The notes: a model not told the origin generated them from the letters alone. A DNA stretch of 64,000 nt from Gillisia sp. Hel_I_86 (GCF_007827275.1 NZ_VISE01000001.1:4154001-4218000); one strand, 5' to 3'; positions 35,261 to 44,241 are shown, counted from the first letter of the stretch. Numbers and translations: made by a program.

Positions 35261-36097
35261 ATGAAAAACATACTCGTACCAACCAATTTCTCCAAAAACT
35301 GTACAAAAGCTGCACATCTTGCCATTAAAATGGCAAAATTATACAATGCTGAAATACACTTTTTACATTTAATAACTACTCCTGTGGATTGGGTAAAATT
35401 GGACAAATTAAAAGAAAAAAGATATCCCGAAACCTTGAAACAAATAGGAAGTGCTAAAGCTGACTTGAGAGAACTGGAAAAAAAAGCGGAACGCCAAGGA
35501 CTGGTAAGTAGGACCTTTTTGGAATTTAATGCTGGACATGCCGATATTTTAAAACATTCAGGTCATTTTCACCATGATTTTATAGTTACCGGCAGTAGTG
35601 GCACCAAGGGTGGAGTACGTGAATTATTTGGCAGTAATGTGGAAAAAATAATAAGAAAATCGGATGATCCTGTAATTGTTGTTAAAGAAGAGGAGGTCAC
35701 CTTTCCATTCAAGGATATTGTTTTTGTTTCAGATTTTTCAGAAGATGTAAGCAAAGCTTTTGAACACGTCATCTCGATTGCCGAAAAATGTGGTGCACAT
35801 ATCCATTTATTGAGGATCAATACCGAGACTGATTTTAACAGTATAGAACTAGGCTTAAACCCCATCAAAGAGTTCTTGAAAAAGTTCCCTCAATTAAATA
35901 CTCATTCGATGAACGTATACAACGAACCCTCCGTGGAAACAGGTATAAACAACTTCTTAGCTTACAAGAATGCCGATTTGATTGCGATGTGCACCCGTGG
36001 AAGCACAGGTTTTTTGAGCTTGTTCTCCAAAAGTATCGCTGAGGGGGTCGCAAACCACTCCGCACTACCGGTAATGACCATAAATATCAAAAAATGA
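35261..36097 (+). CDS. Universal stress protein with two Usp domains
   Basis: This 278-residue protein holds two tandem Usp folds (about 1-140 and 145-275). Each has the beginning ILVPTNFSKNCTKAAHLAI or DIVFVSDFSEDVSKAFEHV. The ATP-binding loop is present in both: GSSGTKGGVRELFGS and TRGSTGFLSLFSKSIAEGV (G-x2-G-x9-G-S/T form). Such tandem Usps respond to starvation, heat and oxygen stress. It starts the tight run 35261-42004 and overlaps the next gene by 4 bases (ATGA), so it is translationally coupled to it. Confidence 0.94.
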   Translation: MKNILVPTNFSKNCTKAAHLAIKMAKLYNAEIHFLHLITTPVDWVKLDKLKEKRYPETLKQIGSAKADLRELEKKAERQGLVSRTFLEFNAGHADILKHSGHFHHDFIVTGSSGTKGGVRELFGSNVEKIIRKSDDPVIVVKEEEVTFPFKDIVFVSDFSEDVSKAFEHVISIAEKCGAHIHLLRINTETDFNSIELGLNPIKEFLKKFPQLNTHSMNVYNEPSVETGINNFLAYKNADLIAMCTRGSTGFLSLFSKSIAEGVANHSALPVMTINIKK

Positions 36098-36936
36098 AAA
36101 GCCCAATCAAAATAATTAAATATTCTGGCGACGTGGTAGCTTTTGATGTGGATAAGCTTATCAATTCCTTAAGACGTTCCCAAGCAAGTGAAGAGTTGAT
36201 TCCGCAAATTGTTGAGCAAATTGAACACCAATTATATGAAGGAATTACAACCAAAAAGATTTATCAAATGGCATTTAAAATGCTAAAAGGCAAATCACGG
36301 GTAAGTGCTTCAAAGTACAAGCTCAAAAAAGCCCTGATGGAATTGGGGCCTTCAGGGTTTCCTTTTGAAAAGTTGACCGGCAAGCTACTAGAACACGAAG
36401 GCTTTAAAACAAAGGTAGGGGTGATTGTCCAAGGCAATTGCGTGCAGCACGAAGTGGATGTGATAGCGCAAAAAGATAATAAACATTATATGATTGAATG
36501 CAAATACCACAGTGACCAAGGCAGGTTTTGCAATGTGAAAATCCCTTTATATATCTATTCGAGATTTTTGGATGTGGAAAAACAATGGGGGCTCCAAAAG
36601 GGTCACGAGGCTAAACTTCATAAAGGAGTTGTTTACACCAATACACGATTTACAAGTGATGCAGTGCAATATGGAAAATGTGTGGGATTGTTATTGACAA
36701 GTTGGGACTACCCAATGGGAGACGGCCTAAAAGATAGAATAGATAAGTCTGGTTTACATCCACTTACTGCTTTAACAACACTAACAAAATCAGAAAAAAC
36801 AAAGTTATTGGATATAGGCATCGTGCTTTGCAAAGAACTTCATGAAAACCCTGCATTATTGGAGCAGATAGGAATTGATAAAAAAAGACACAAAAACATT
36901 CTCGAAGATTCACGGGAGTTATGTACAACAAATTAA
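36094..36936 (+). CDS. ATP-cone domain fused to a restriction-endonuclease-like (Mrr) nuclease domain
   Basis: The 280-residue protein begins with an ATP-cone (about 5-90), which binds ATP or dATP and usually controls ribonucleotide reductase. It continues with a PD-(D/E)xK nuclease fold of the Mrr/HSDR_N type (about 95-220). The catalytic residues are Asp 122 (EVDVIAQ), Glu 135 and Lys 137 (IECKYHS). The last 40 residues form a helical tail. A nuclease under nucleotide control is unusual; the ATP-cone could gate activity by energy state. Its start overlaps the UspA stop. Confidence 0.85.
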   Translation: MKSPIKIIKYSGDVVAFDVDKLINSLRRSQASEELIPQIVEQIEHQLYEGITTKKIYQMAFKMLKGKSRVSASKYKLKKALMELGPSGFPFEKLTGKLLEHEGFKTKVGVIVQGNCVQHEVDVIAQKDNKHYMIECKYHSDQGRFCNVKIPLYIYSRFLDVEKQWGLQKGHEAKLHKGVVYTNTRFTSDAVQYGKCVGLLLTSWDYPMGDGLKDRIDKSGLHPLTALTTLTKSEKTKLLDIGIVLCKELHENPALLEQIGIDKKRHKNILEDSRELCTTN

Positions 36937-36985
36937 AACCACGACAAAGAATAATAAACATTCATTAATCTTAAAAACAATATAG

Positions 36986-37240
36986 ATGAAAACAGAAGGA
37001 TTACATAAACAGAACAACATAGATTTGGAACCATTTTACCAAGCATTGGAAGATGACCCAAAACTTCTTGAAGAAGCATTGGAAATATTATTGGATATGG
37101 TAAACTCCGAACAAAAGTCTATAAAGAAACTAGCCCCGCCTATAAAATCAGATTCTCGCAATCTATACCATGAGATAGTAAATCCATACAAATTGACCCA
37201 AGGTAAAGTCAACACGTCTTCCTGTTGTGCCGGACACTAA
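36986..37240 (+). CDS. Small hypothetical protein with a Cys-Cys end
   Basis: The 84-residue protein has a helical acidic first half (NNIDLEPFYQALEDDPKLLEEALEI) and ends with SSCCAGH, a possible metal or redox site. I recognise no family. It lies 49 bases after the nuclease gene and 15 in front of the beta-CASP gene, and so belongs to the same transcript. Confidence 0.7.
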   Translation: MKTEGLHKQNNIDLEPFYQALEDDPKLLEEALEILLDMVNSEQKSIKKLAPPIKSDSRNLYHEIVNPYKLTQGKVNTSSCCAGH

Positions 37241-37255
37241 GCAAATACAATAAAA

Positions 37256-38632
37256 ATGAAAAACAATAAAATAAACATTCACTTTTTGGGAGCGGCAGGT
37301 ACAGTAACCGGCTCAAAATATTTAGTGGACACAGGAGATAAAAAAATATTGATAGACTGCGGACTTTTTCAAGGGTTAAAGGAATTACGCCTTAGAAACT
37401 GGGAATATCCACCCGTGGAAGTTTCAGAAATTGATCTGGTATTGCTTACTCATGGCCATTTAGACCACACAGGTTACCTGCCAAGATTGGTAAAACAAGG
37501 TTTTAGAGGTTCGGTATATGGTACCAATCCCACCTTGGATATCGCCAAAATTATCTTGAACGATAGTGCAAAAATACAGGAACAGGAAGCCGAACGTGCC
37601 AACAAAGAGGGCTATTCCAAACACAACCCGGCAGAACCGCTTTACGATTTAAAGGATGTAGAAAAAACCCTGCCCCTTTTTAAAGGGATTCCACAATCCC
37701 AATGGATTCCACTGTTTGATGGGATCAGGGCGCGATTCCAGTACAACGGGCATATTTTGGGTGCAACTTACATCGAGTTGGATGTAAACGGAAAACGTTT
37801 TGTCTTTTCAGGAGATATTGGAAGAACCAATGATTTATTGCTCTATCCACCACTAAAACCCAAAAAAACCGATGTGCTTTTTATAGAATCTACTTATGGA
37901 GGAAGGTTTCATCCAGATGAAGTGGAAGCCATTCCACAGATTGAAAAATTGGTCAACGACACCATTAATAGAGGGGGCAGTCTATTTGTACCAAGTTTTT
38001 CCGTAGAACGTGCCCAACTGATGATGCTGATTTTTTGGAAATTATTGAAAGAAAAGAAAATCCCCAAAGTTCAAATGATAATGGATAGCCCAATGGGAGC
38101 CAATGTATTGGAATTGTTTCATCGTACAAGGGATTGGCACAGATTGGAAGCCAATGAATGCGATGAAATGTGTTCGCATTTCACAGTCGTAAGCAGTTAT
38201 CGGGAAACTATGGAACTGAGAACCAATAATAAACCAAAAATAGTAATTGCAGGAAGCGGAATGCTCACAGGTGGAAGAATGCTCAACTATCTCGAAACCC
38301 AAGCGCAAAATCCAAATAACACCTTGCTTTTTGTAGGCTATCAAGCCGAAGGCACCCGTGGTAGAAAATTATTGGAAGGTGAGAAAGAACTAAAAGTCTA
38401 TGGAAAATGGGTGCCGTTTCATATGGAAGTTGCTGAAATCGAAGGGCTTTCGGCACACGCAGACCACACTGAACTAATTGATTGGATGAGCAAGCTCAAG
38501 CATAAGCCAGAGCGGATTTTCATTGTTCACGGTGAAAAAGAAAGTGCAGAAGCATTACAAAAAGGGATAAAAGACACCTATGGTTGGAATGCTATAATCC
38601 CACAATTGTATAGCATTGAAGAAATAGAATAG
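37256..38632 (+). CDS. MBL-fold beta-CASP hydrolase with RNA specificity domain
   Basis: The 458-residue enzyme has the metallo-beta-lactamase motif HGHLDHTGYLPRL (two-metal site), further metal ligands in HILGATYIELD and FSGDIGRTNDLL, the beta-CASP domain (about 180-370), and the C-terminal LSAHADHTELIDWM with the FIVHGE His. KIVIAGSGMLTGGRM is the beta-CASP/RMMBL hallmark of the CPSF-73/YSH1-like group. Homologues cleave RNA. In this tight run it might supply nucleotides from RNA, which fits with the AMP phosphorylase gene 20 bases downstream. Confidence 0.92.
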   Translation: MKNNKINIHFLGAAGTVTGSKYLVDTGDKKILIDCGLFQGLKELRLRNWEYPPVEVSEIDLVLLTHGHLDHTGYLPRLVKQGFRGSVYGTNPTLDIAKIILNDSAKIQEQEAERANKEGYSKHNPAEPLYDLKDVEKTLPLFKGIPQSQWIPLFDGIRARFQYNGHILGATYIELDVNGKRFVFSGDIGRTNDLLLYPPLKPKKTDVLFIESTYGGRFHPDEVEAIPQIEKLVNDTINRGGSLFVPSFSVERAQLMMLIFWKLLKEKKIPKVQMIMDSPMGANVLELFHRTRDWHRLEANECDEMCSHFTVVSSYRETMELRTNNKPKIVIAGSGMLTGGRMLNYLETQAQNPNNTLLFVGYQAEGTRGRKLLEGEKELKVYGKWVPFHMEVAEIEGLSAHADHTELIDWMSKLKHKPERIFIVHGEKESAEALQKGIKDTYGWNAIIPQLYSIEEIE

Positions 38633-38652
38633 GCCTTTGAAAATTGAACATT

Positions 38653-40155
38653 ATGGAACAACCCTCAAGCATATTAAAATACAAGTACCTCGGCATTTAC
38701 ACCCAGAACGAAAACGTAGTATATATGCATGAAGATTGCCACGTCTGTATTTCAGAAGGGTTTGAGGCGCTTACCCGAATAAGGATATCCAATGCAACCA
38801 CATCAATCGTAGCAAGTCTTAATGTTTTAAATTCAGAAATTCTGTTACCAAATGAAATCGGACTATCTGATGCTGCTGCTAAAAAACTGAATGTTTCCGA
38901 AAATGAAACCTTATATGTTTCACACTTGGAACCTATTGAATCCTTAAGTCACGTTCGGGCCAAAATCTATAATCAAAAATTGGATTTTTCAGCATTTAAT
39001 GAAATCATAACCGATATCGCTGAAGGCGATTATTCCAACATCCACCTTTCGGCATTTATTACTGCCTGTGCAGGTGACCGAATGGATATCGAGGAAATTT
39101 CCGATCTCACCAAGGCAATGATAGCCTCTGGCGCACAGCTGAATTGGAACCAAGAAATCGTAGTCGATAAACATTGCATTGGTGGATTACCGGGCAACAG
39201 GACAACCCCATTGGTTGTTGCTATTGTTGCCGCTTGTGGACTTACCATGCCCAAAACATCGTCGCGAGCCATTACCTCACCTGCTGGAACGGCAGATACT
39301 ATGGAAGTATTGACCAATGTAAGCCTCTCTTCCGAAGAAATAAAGAACGTAGTAGAAAAAGAAGGGGGTTGCATCGTGTGGGGCGGTACGGCCCAATTAA
39401 GCCCTGCGGACGATGTGCTCATAAAAATTGAAAAGGCTTTGGATATTGACAGCGAAGGGCAACTTATTGCTTCGGTACTTTCAAAAAAAGCTGCCGCAGG
39501 ATCCACACACGTCGTTATTGATATTCCTGTGGGAGAAACCGCTAAAGTGCGCAGCCAGGAAATGGCACAAAAATTAAAAAACCATATGGAAACCGTGGGT
39601 AGCGCTGTTGGGCTGAATGTGAAAGTTATGATTACAGATGGAACACAACCTGTCGGAAGAGGTATCGGTCCCACTTTAGAAGCCATAGATATATTAAAAG
39701 TTTTGAAAAATGAAGCAGATGCACCTAAAGACCTAACAGAAAGAGCATTGCTTTTAGCCGCTGAACTATTGGAACTTTCTGGTAAAATAGAAAAAGGGAA
39801 GGGATTAGAAATCGCACATCAAATTCTCAAATCTGGAAAAGCGCATGAAAAATTTATTGCCATTTGCAAAGCACAAGGCCGCTTTTCAAAACCTGTTTTA
39901 GCACCCTATAAAACCGAAATCAAAGCCGAAGCCTCTGGGATTTTAGAGCGAATAGATAACAGAAAGATTGCAAAACTTGCCAAGCTTTCGGGAGCGCCTC
40001 AATCTAAATCGGCAGGGATTCTTTTAAATGCCCATTTGGGAGAACAAATTGAAGAGGGCCAATTGTTGTACACCATTTATGCAGAATCCAAAGGCGAGCT
40101 TAACTATGCTTTGGCCTATAAAAACAACCACGACAACATTATAACTATTATTTAA
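38653..40155 (+). CDS. AMP-phosphorylase-like enzyme of the thymidine phosphorylase family
   Basis: This 500-residue protein belongs to the thymidine/AMP phosphorylase family. The signature VDKHCIGGLPGNRTTPLVV and the segment KTSSRAITSPAGTADTMEVL match the archaeal AMP phosphorylases, as does the 85-residue N-terminal extension that ordinary thymidine phosphorylase lacks. AMP phosphorylase releases adenine and ribose 1,5-bisphosphate from AMP. The start at 38653 (MEQPSS) was preferred to an upstream TTG. The PRPP synthetase gene begins 8 bases after it. Substrate identity is inference from family resemblance. Confidence 0.85.
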   Translation: MEQPSSILKYKYLGIYTQNENVVYMHEDCHVCISEGFEALTRIRISNATTSIVASLNVLNSEILLPNEIGLSDAAAKKLNVSENETLYVSHLEPIESLSHVRAKIYNQKLDFSAFNEIITDIAEGDYSNIHLSAFITACAGDRMDIEEISDLTKAMIASGAQLNWNQEIVVDKHCIGGLPGNRTTPLVVAIVAACGLTMPKTSSRAITSPAGTADTMEVLTNVSLSSEEIKNVVEKEGGCIVWGGTAQLSPADDVLIKIEKALDIDSEGQLIASVLSKKAAAGSTHVVIDIPVGETAKVRSQEMAQKLKNHMETVGSAVGLNVKVMITDGTQPVGRGIGPTLEAIDILKVLKNEADAPKDLTERALLLAAELLELSGKIEKGKGLEIAHQILKSGKAHEKFIAICKAQGRFSKPVLAPYKTEIKAEASGILERIDNRKIAKLAKLSGAPQSKSAGILLNAHLGEQIEEGQLLYTIYAESKGELNYALAYKNNHDNIITII

Positions 40156-40163
40156 AAACAGAT

Positions 40164-41057
40164 ATGAAAACGATATTGTTCAGCCTTCCCGGAAACGAAG
40201 AACTCACAGCACTGATGGCCAAGAAAATGAACGCAGAAATAGGGAAATCCACCTTACGCAAATTCCCAGATGGGGAATCCTATACATGCATTTTATCTGA
40301 CGTCAAAGACAAATGTGTTGTACTGGTATGCACCTTGCACAAACCAGACGAAAAACTGTTGCCACTTTACTTTTTAAGCCATACGGCCAAATCATTGGGC
40401 GCAATGTGCACCTGTTTGGTAGCACCCTATCTCGCCTATATGCGACAGGACAAAGCCTTTCATGAAGGTGAAGGTGTTACTTCTCGTTTCTTCGGAAAAT
40501 TGATTTCAGGTTTTGCCGATAGCATTACTACGGTTGACCCACACCTACATAGAATTAGTTCTTTGGGAGAAGTTTACCATATTCCAAATAAAGTGATTCA
40601 CGCTGCCAATGCTATTTCAGAATGGATAAAGGAAAACATAGAAAACCCGGTACTTATCGGTCCCGATTCGGAAAGTGAACAATGGGTTTCCGAAGTTGCC
40701 AAAAAAGCAGGAGCACCTTTTACGGTATTGCAAAAAGTGCGTCACGGCGACCGTAATGTAGAGGTTTCGGTGCCTGATGTGGAAAAATACAAAAATGCCA
40801 CACCTATATTGGTAGATGATATTATTTCCACGGCGCATACCATGATTGAAACGGTGAAACATTTAAAAAAAGCCGGAATGAAACCACCTGTATGTGTTGG
40901 CATTCATGCGGTTTTTTCAGGTAATGCTTATCGGGATTTATTGGATTCTGGAATAGAAAAAATAGTAACTTGCAATACCATTCCACATCCTTCAAATGCT
41001 ATTGATTTAAGCGATATTATGGCAAAAGAAGTAAAGAAATTAATGCAGCATATATGA
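40164..41057 (+). CDS. Ribose-phosphate pyrophosphokinase (PRPP synthetase) family
   Basis: The 297-residue enzyme shows the family's ATP-binding stretch (LRKFPDGESY), the LVAPYLAYMRQDKAFHEGE segment and the PRPP-binding loop PILVDDIISTAHTMIETVKHL. It lacks a clear allosteric extension and is shorter than E. coli Prs (315), so it is a diverged type. It should turn ribose 5-phosphate and ATP into PRPP and AMP. It pairs with the phosphorylase gene 8 bases upstream; it might act on ribose 1,5-bisphosphate, but nothing here shows that. Confidence 0.88.
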   Translation: MKTILFSLPGNEELTALMAKKMNAEIGKSTLRKFPDGESYTCILSDVKDKCVVLVCTLHKPDEKLLPLYFLSHTAKSLGAMCTCLVAPYLAYMRQDKAFHEGEGVTSRFFGKLISGFADSITTVDPHLHRISSLGEVYHIPNKVIHAANAISEWIKENIENPVLIGPDSESEQWVSEVAKKAGAPFTVLQKVRHGDRNVEVSVPDVEKYKNATPILVDDIISTAHTMIETVKHLKKAGMKPPVCVGIHAVFSGNAYRDLLDSGIEKIVTCNTIPHPSNAIDLSDIMAKEVKKLMQHI

Positions 41058-41704
41058 AAAAACAAGGCTTTGTACTACTATTTATTTTATTCAGCATTAC
41101 AATAAATGCCCAGACCGAAATGCTCATTGGGCAGATTTCAGGAAGGCTTATAGAACGTGAAAATTTTGATGAAGAAGGTGGTTTTTTAAACAAACAAACT
41201 TTTAAAGCTGGAAACACCATTAATAAAAATGGATATTATGAGATTAAGGTTGTGACGGAATTGTTTGACAAAAACAAAAATCCTACCAACAAATACACCA
41301 CGACCTATCGCTGTAAGCCTGAGGAAGCTAGTATAATTCTAATGGCGTTTCCGTTTTCCAATCCTCAATCAAAAGAAACCGAAATCAATACCACTTCAAA
41401 AAATTTCAAGGAATTATATGATTTTGATAACTTGGAGAATATTGAACTTGAAATGAGTTTTGATTCGGGATTGCTGAATTTTTTTGGTTCTAAAAGCTTG
41501 ATAAAGATTTATAACAGAAGTTTGGAAGTTGGCAAAGGCTTTAAAATTATAAGGTCAAAAATCAAAATCAAAGCCTATGCATTGGGCCTGCGTATTAAGC
41601 AACTCGACTATGCCGTCAACGAAAAACTACATGATAATGGTTTGCTGTCCTTCCAGAAGTTTACAGAAGAAGATGGAAGTTATTTTACAATAACCTATAA
41701 ATAA
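41054..41704 (+). CDS. Secreted protein of unknown function
   Basis: The 216-residue protein has a signal peptide (FVLLFILFSITINAQTEM). The mature part is mixed beta/alpha without Cys pairs apart from CKPEEAS. I recognise no family. It overlaps the PRPP synthetase stop by four bases (ATGA), so it is translated with it, and a further small gene follows 6 bases later. Its placement in a nucleotide-metabolism run is unexplained; a periplasmic role is likely. Confidence 0.75.
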   Translation: MKKQGFVLLFILFSITINAQTEMLIGQISGRLIERENFDEEGGFLNKQTFKAGNTINKNGYYEIKVVTELFDKNKNPTNKYTTTYRCKPEEASIILMAFPFSNPQSKETEINTTSKNFKELYDFDNLENIELEMSFDSGLLNFFGSKSLIKIYNRSLEVGKGFKIIRSKIKIKAYALGLRIKQLDYAVNEKLHDNGLLSFQKFTEEDGSYFTITYK

Positions 41705-41710
41705 AGAAAA

Positions 41711-42004
41711 ATGAAAAATTACGATACCCTCTCCGAAGCTATCAATGATTTACAGATAAACGACTACACGTACAATTTCAACTTAAAGCCGGAATGCTTG
41801 GAATGTGCTTCACTAAAAATAGAAATCCACCCCGAAGATTTTAAAGTAGATAAAACCTATCGTTTTGAAGGAATGAGCAGCACCGATGATAATAGTGTTT
41901 TATATGCTATATCTTCGAAAGATGGAATAAAGGGCCTTTTGGTAGATGCCTACGGCGTCTATGCTGAAAATATTTCAGAAGCAATGCGAAAAAAATTACG
42001 GTAA
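41711..42004 (+). CDS. Small conserved Bacteroidota-type protein
   Basis: The 97-residue protein reads MKNYDTLSEAINDLQ at its start and LKPECLECASLKIEIHPED in the middle, with a compact alpha/beta pattern and no signal peptide. I recall similar proteins in Bacteroidota that carry a phosphoribosylpyrophosphate-synthetase name without clear basis; the sequence itself shows no PRPP-binding loop. It closes the tight run 35261-42004, 6 bases behind the secreted protein gene. A CopB stub follows 25 bases later. Confidence 0.7.
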   Translation: MKNYDTLSEAINDLQINDYTYNFNLKPECLECASLKIEIHPEDFKVDKTYRFEGMSSTDDNSVLYAISSKDGIKGLLVDAYGVYAENISEAMRKKLR

Positions 42005-42029
42005 CCAGCAATCTTAAACCTAAAAAATT

Positions 42030-42288
42030 ATGGAAAATCCCCAACATCATCACCACGGGAATAACAACAAAGGGAAGGAACCTGCAAAGGCAGCAGCCAA
42101 GAAAAAAGAAGTTGATATAAAAGACCACCTTGCTAAAGGCCAAGCACGGTCATGAAGCAGCTATGGATCATTCAAAAATGGATCATGGTGGCAGCGATCA
42201 TTCAGGGCATAATCCAGGCCACGGTGCAATGGGTCACGGTCACCATAAAAAATTTCTTGAAACCGACTATCCTCGAGGCAAGCCATAG
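42030..42288 (+). pseudogene. CopB-like copper ATPase stub, N-terminal His-rich part only
   Basis: A frame from 42030 (MENPQHHHHGNNNK) stops after 41 codons at 42153-42155. The family pattern then goes on in another frame from about 42142: KHGHEAAMDHSKMDHGG and later SGHNPGHGAMGHGHH, typical of CopB-type copper ATPase N-termini. It then ends in unrelated sequence (TDYPRGKP) at a TAG. None of the ATPase core is present. It is a leftover of a copper exporter, broken by a frameshift and cut off at the direct repeat at 42270. Confidence 0.85.
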
Positions 42289-42440
42289 AGGTATTTCTCC
42301 GGTTTCATTTTGGCCTCAGGGCCAAAAATCGAAATTTTGTATTTTACCTTACCCAGAACTGTCAAAAAGGGCAGTTCTGACCTTTCCCAAGGAGAGGTGA
42401 AACGAAAACCTCGAGGCAGAGCCATCGGGGAATTTTTTAG
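42270..42440. repeat. Direct-repeat pair at the junction of two gene remnants
   Basis: The left copy starts CCTCGAGGCAAGCCAT (42270) and the right one CCTCGAGGCAGAGCCAT (about 42410), each followed by a related GGTATTT/GGAATTT stretch. About 125 bases lie between them, including an inverted GGCCTCAGGGCC/GGCC-like short palindrome and TCAGAACTGCCC/GGGCAGTTCTGA at 42350-42390. The pair sits exactly between the CopB stub and the integrase remnant, so it may mark the end of an inserted island. Confidence 0.5.
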
Positions 42441-42449
42441 ATTCAATAT

Positions 42450-42864
42450 AGTCTTGGCTTTTTCTAAAAGTGGTATTTTTATGGAGGTTTGGCTCTTTTT
42501 GCGGAGACAGTGCATCCAGTCCCGTCCATCAATACCTTTTGCCAAATGGTTTTTTTGAAAGTTTCTTTACATCTACATAAGATAAACCGGTATAGCAAGC
42601 AAATAGAAAGATGTCCTTGGTCTTTTCCAATGTGGTACTGGTAAATATAGTTTCTTCCAGTTTTTGAAGCTCCAACCTGCTTAAAAAAGCCCGGTCAAAC
42701 TTTTTGAATTTCATCTTATAGTCCCGGAATGGATCCTTGAGCATCCATTCTAATTTTATCGCAAGGTTCAGTAATTTTTTAAAGCGCTCCATATGTTTCA
42801 TGATCCCATCATTGGTCAGTTGTAGCTTTCCAAAACAGGATACTGATGTGATTTTTGTTTCCAT
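42450..42864 (-). pseudogene. Tyrosine integrase remnant (frameshifted, both ends missing)
   Basis: Read leftward, the text starts METKITSVSCFGKLQ and then follows the tyrosine-recombinase core: MKHMERFKKLLNLAIKLEWM, FLFACYTGLSYVDVKKL. It is then frameshifted near 42540 and goes on in another frame with KGIDGRDWMHCLRKKSQTS and KIPLLEKAKTIL. The parallel segment in the integrase at 48535-49542 (GTMKHLERFKKMLNLSIRLEWL, GIDGSNW) is about half identical. The catalytic HxxR and Tyr region is lost where the sequence runs into the direct repeat. Confidence 0.85.
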
Positions 42865-43287
42865 TGCTTTCTCTTTTAAAAGTTAAAAAATGAGATAAAC
42901 GAAAATCAAATCACTTTGAAAAGTCCAGTAGGATACTTGAAGTTAAGAAAAAAAAGGTAACCGAACAGGTGACCGATTAGGTCACTTTAAGGATGGTTTT
43001 AAATAAAAACAAATGATCCTCAATTCTATTAAAGTATTGAAAATCATTTTTTTTAGGTATTATTTAATGTCATTTAAAACATTAAAAGTCGGGGTGGCAG
43101 GATAATTTATTCAAGAACAAACGCCCTATCCACAGTACTTTCACTGAAAATCAATTTGATGTTTCACCGAATGATTCACCAAACTTCACAAAACAAAGAG
43201 CTTACATATTATTTGATCGTCTTTGTGCTGTAAAGATATGATTTTCTTTAAAATAGACTTTCCTAAAAACTAATTTTCCGTTTCATT

Positions 43288-43425
43288 ACTACTTTTTTTA
43301 GTTGATGCAAAAGGACAAGATTTAGAAGTTAGCCGGACTGCATAAGCCGGGCTTCATACTTTGCCCTTTTATAAGTCCTTTCCTAATTCTAAATCTTGAA
43401 TGGAATAGCATCAAAAAAAGGTAGT
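43288..43425. repeat. Imperfect long inverted repeat around a short spacer
   Basis: The left arm reads ACTACTTTTTTTAG, GATGC and CAAGATTTAGAA in order. The right arm read on the other strand gives CTACCTTTTTTTGATGC and CAAGATTTAGAATTAG. The arms are about 40 bases with small gaps and enclose about 55 bases with an inner AGCCGG/CCGGGCT pair. No transposase is present. It could be a MITE, a bidirectional terminator-like fold or an old IS end pair. Confidence 0.45.
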
Positions 43426-43642
43426 AGCGAAGGCTCTGAAAGAAGTAAATTAATTTAATAGTTTAGGAATATTTATTATCAGAAAATTTTAAGGCAAATC
43501 AAAAAAAAGGAAAGTGCTCAGGATAAAAAAAGTAAATATGAATTTTACACAATTCCCTTTTAAAGTTTTTTTAAAAATTAAAATTGATTGAGACTTAAAA
43601 TTCTATCGGTAAATGCCACATGGGAGAATTTCATTTGGAGAA

Positions 43643-43705
43643 GCAAAGCAAGATGTGTCATTGTCATGACAATCTTGCTTTGCGCCCGGCGGTTGCAAAG
43701 AAATA
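43643..43705. repeat. Hairpin repeat, copy 1 (upstream of the subtilase locus)
   Basis: The arms GCAAAGCAAGAT-TTGTCA and TGACAATCTTGCTTTGC pair over 17 bases with a six-base insert (GTGTCA) in the left arm. The hairpin is followed by GCGCCCGGCGGTTGCAAAGA. Copy 2 at 47463-47515 has the same layout, with an A/T pair in place of the G/C pair in the stem. The two copies frame the lipoprotein-subtilase locus. Confidence 0.7.
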
Positions 43706-43999
43706 TCTTCAAAATATAGTACAGTGTCCAATCATACTTCTTTTAGATTTAAAGTTTGATAAATTATATACCTCCATCCATTTTTCTTGGCGAAGCTCTA
43801 CAAAGAGTTAGACGTAAGAAAATATTTATAAAAATATTCATTCCTATTAATATTTTTTATAAATTTAACTTATTGAGATTCAATACCCTACTTCACATCT
43901 CAAATAATATTAGAAATAATTTCAGGAGATTTTTTTAAGAATACTAATAATAGAATTAGGATAATTTCTCTTTGCGTTTCGGAGTTTGATACTAAGCTA

Positions 44000-44241
44000 A
44001 TTATGAGATTATTGGATATGAATTTGATGATATTATAGTTACGGGAGAAGTTAAATTTTCAGGCAATCTCAAAAAAAATCGCGAATTGCCTGTGGGGTTC
44101 CCAGCAGACGAAAATTTTGAATATATTACATTAAAATCAATTGAAAGGCTGTAAAACAAATTATACTATATTGATTACGTTTTCCATACAAGCGCAAGAA
44201 AAACTGAACTTTAACCTCAATGGAGACACAATTCTCTGACT
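44000..44241 (+). pseudogene. Decayed partial copy of the lipoprotein-subtilase junction
   Basis: The sequence repeats the last 45 codons of the lipoprotein gene and the first 20 or so of the subtilase gene at 44725-44955, with about 85-90 percent of bases equal by eye. Shared pieces are GAATTTGATGATATTATAG, CAGGCAATCTCAAAA, GAATTGCCTGTGG and CAAGAAAAACTGAAC. Two short deletions break the frames: six bases are missing in the GAAGTTGTAGAAGTT part and about 12 in the subtilase signal. It starts and ends abruptly and contains no full gene. Confidence 0.85.

Larger units (their letters stand above)
42865..43999. other. Long AT-rich gene-free stretch with inverted repeats
   Basis: No coding region can be supported over 1.1 kb. 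The short frames 43620-43811 and 43756-43938 show no domain. The stretch holds an imperfect long inverted repeat (43288-43425) and the first hairpin repeat (43643-43705). Low-complexity A/T runs dominate the remainder. Confidence 0.55.

Noticed and set aside
39030-39686. A 218-codon antisense frame within the AMP-phosphorylase gene
   Set aside because: The opposite strand encodes a clear enzyme with family motifs; the antisense frame shows only Ser/Thr-rich shadow sequence.
43620-43938. Two short frames near the first hairpin repeat
   Set aside because: They run across the hairpin or AT-rich sequence and have no protein-like composition.
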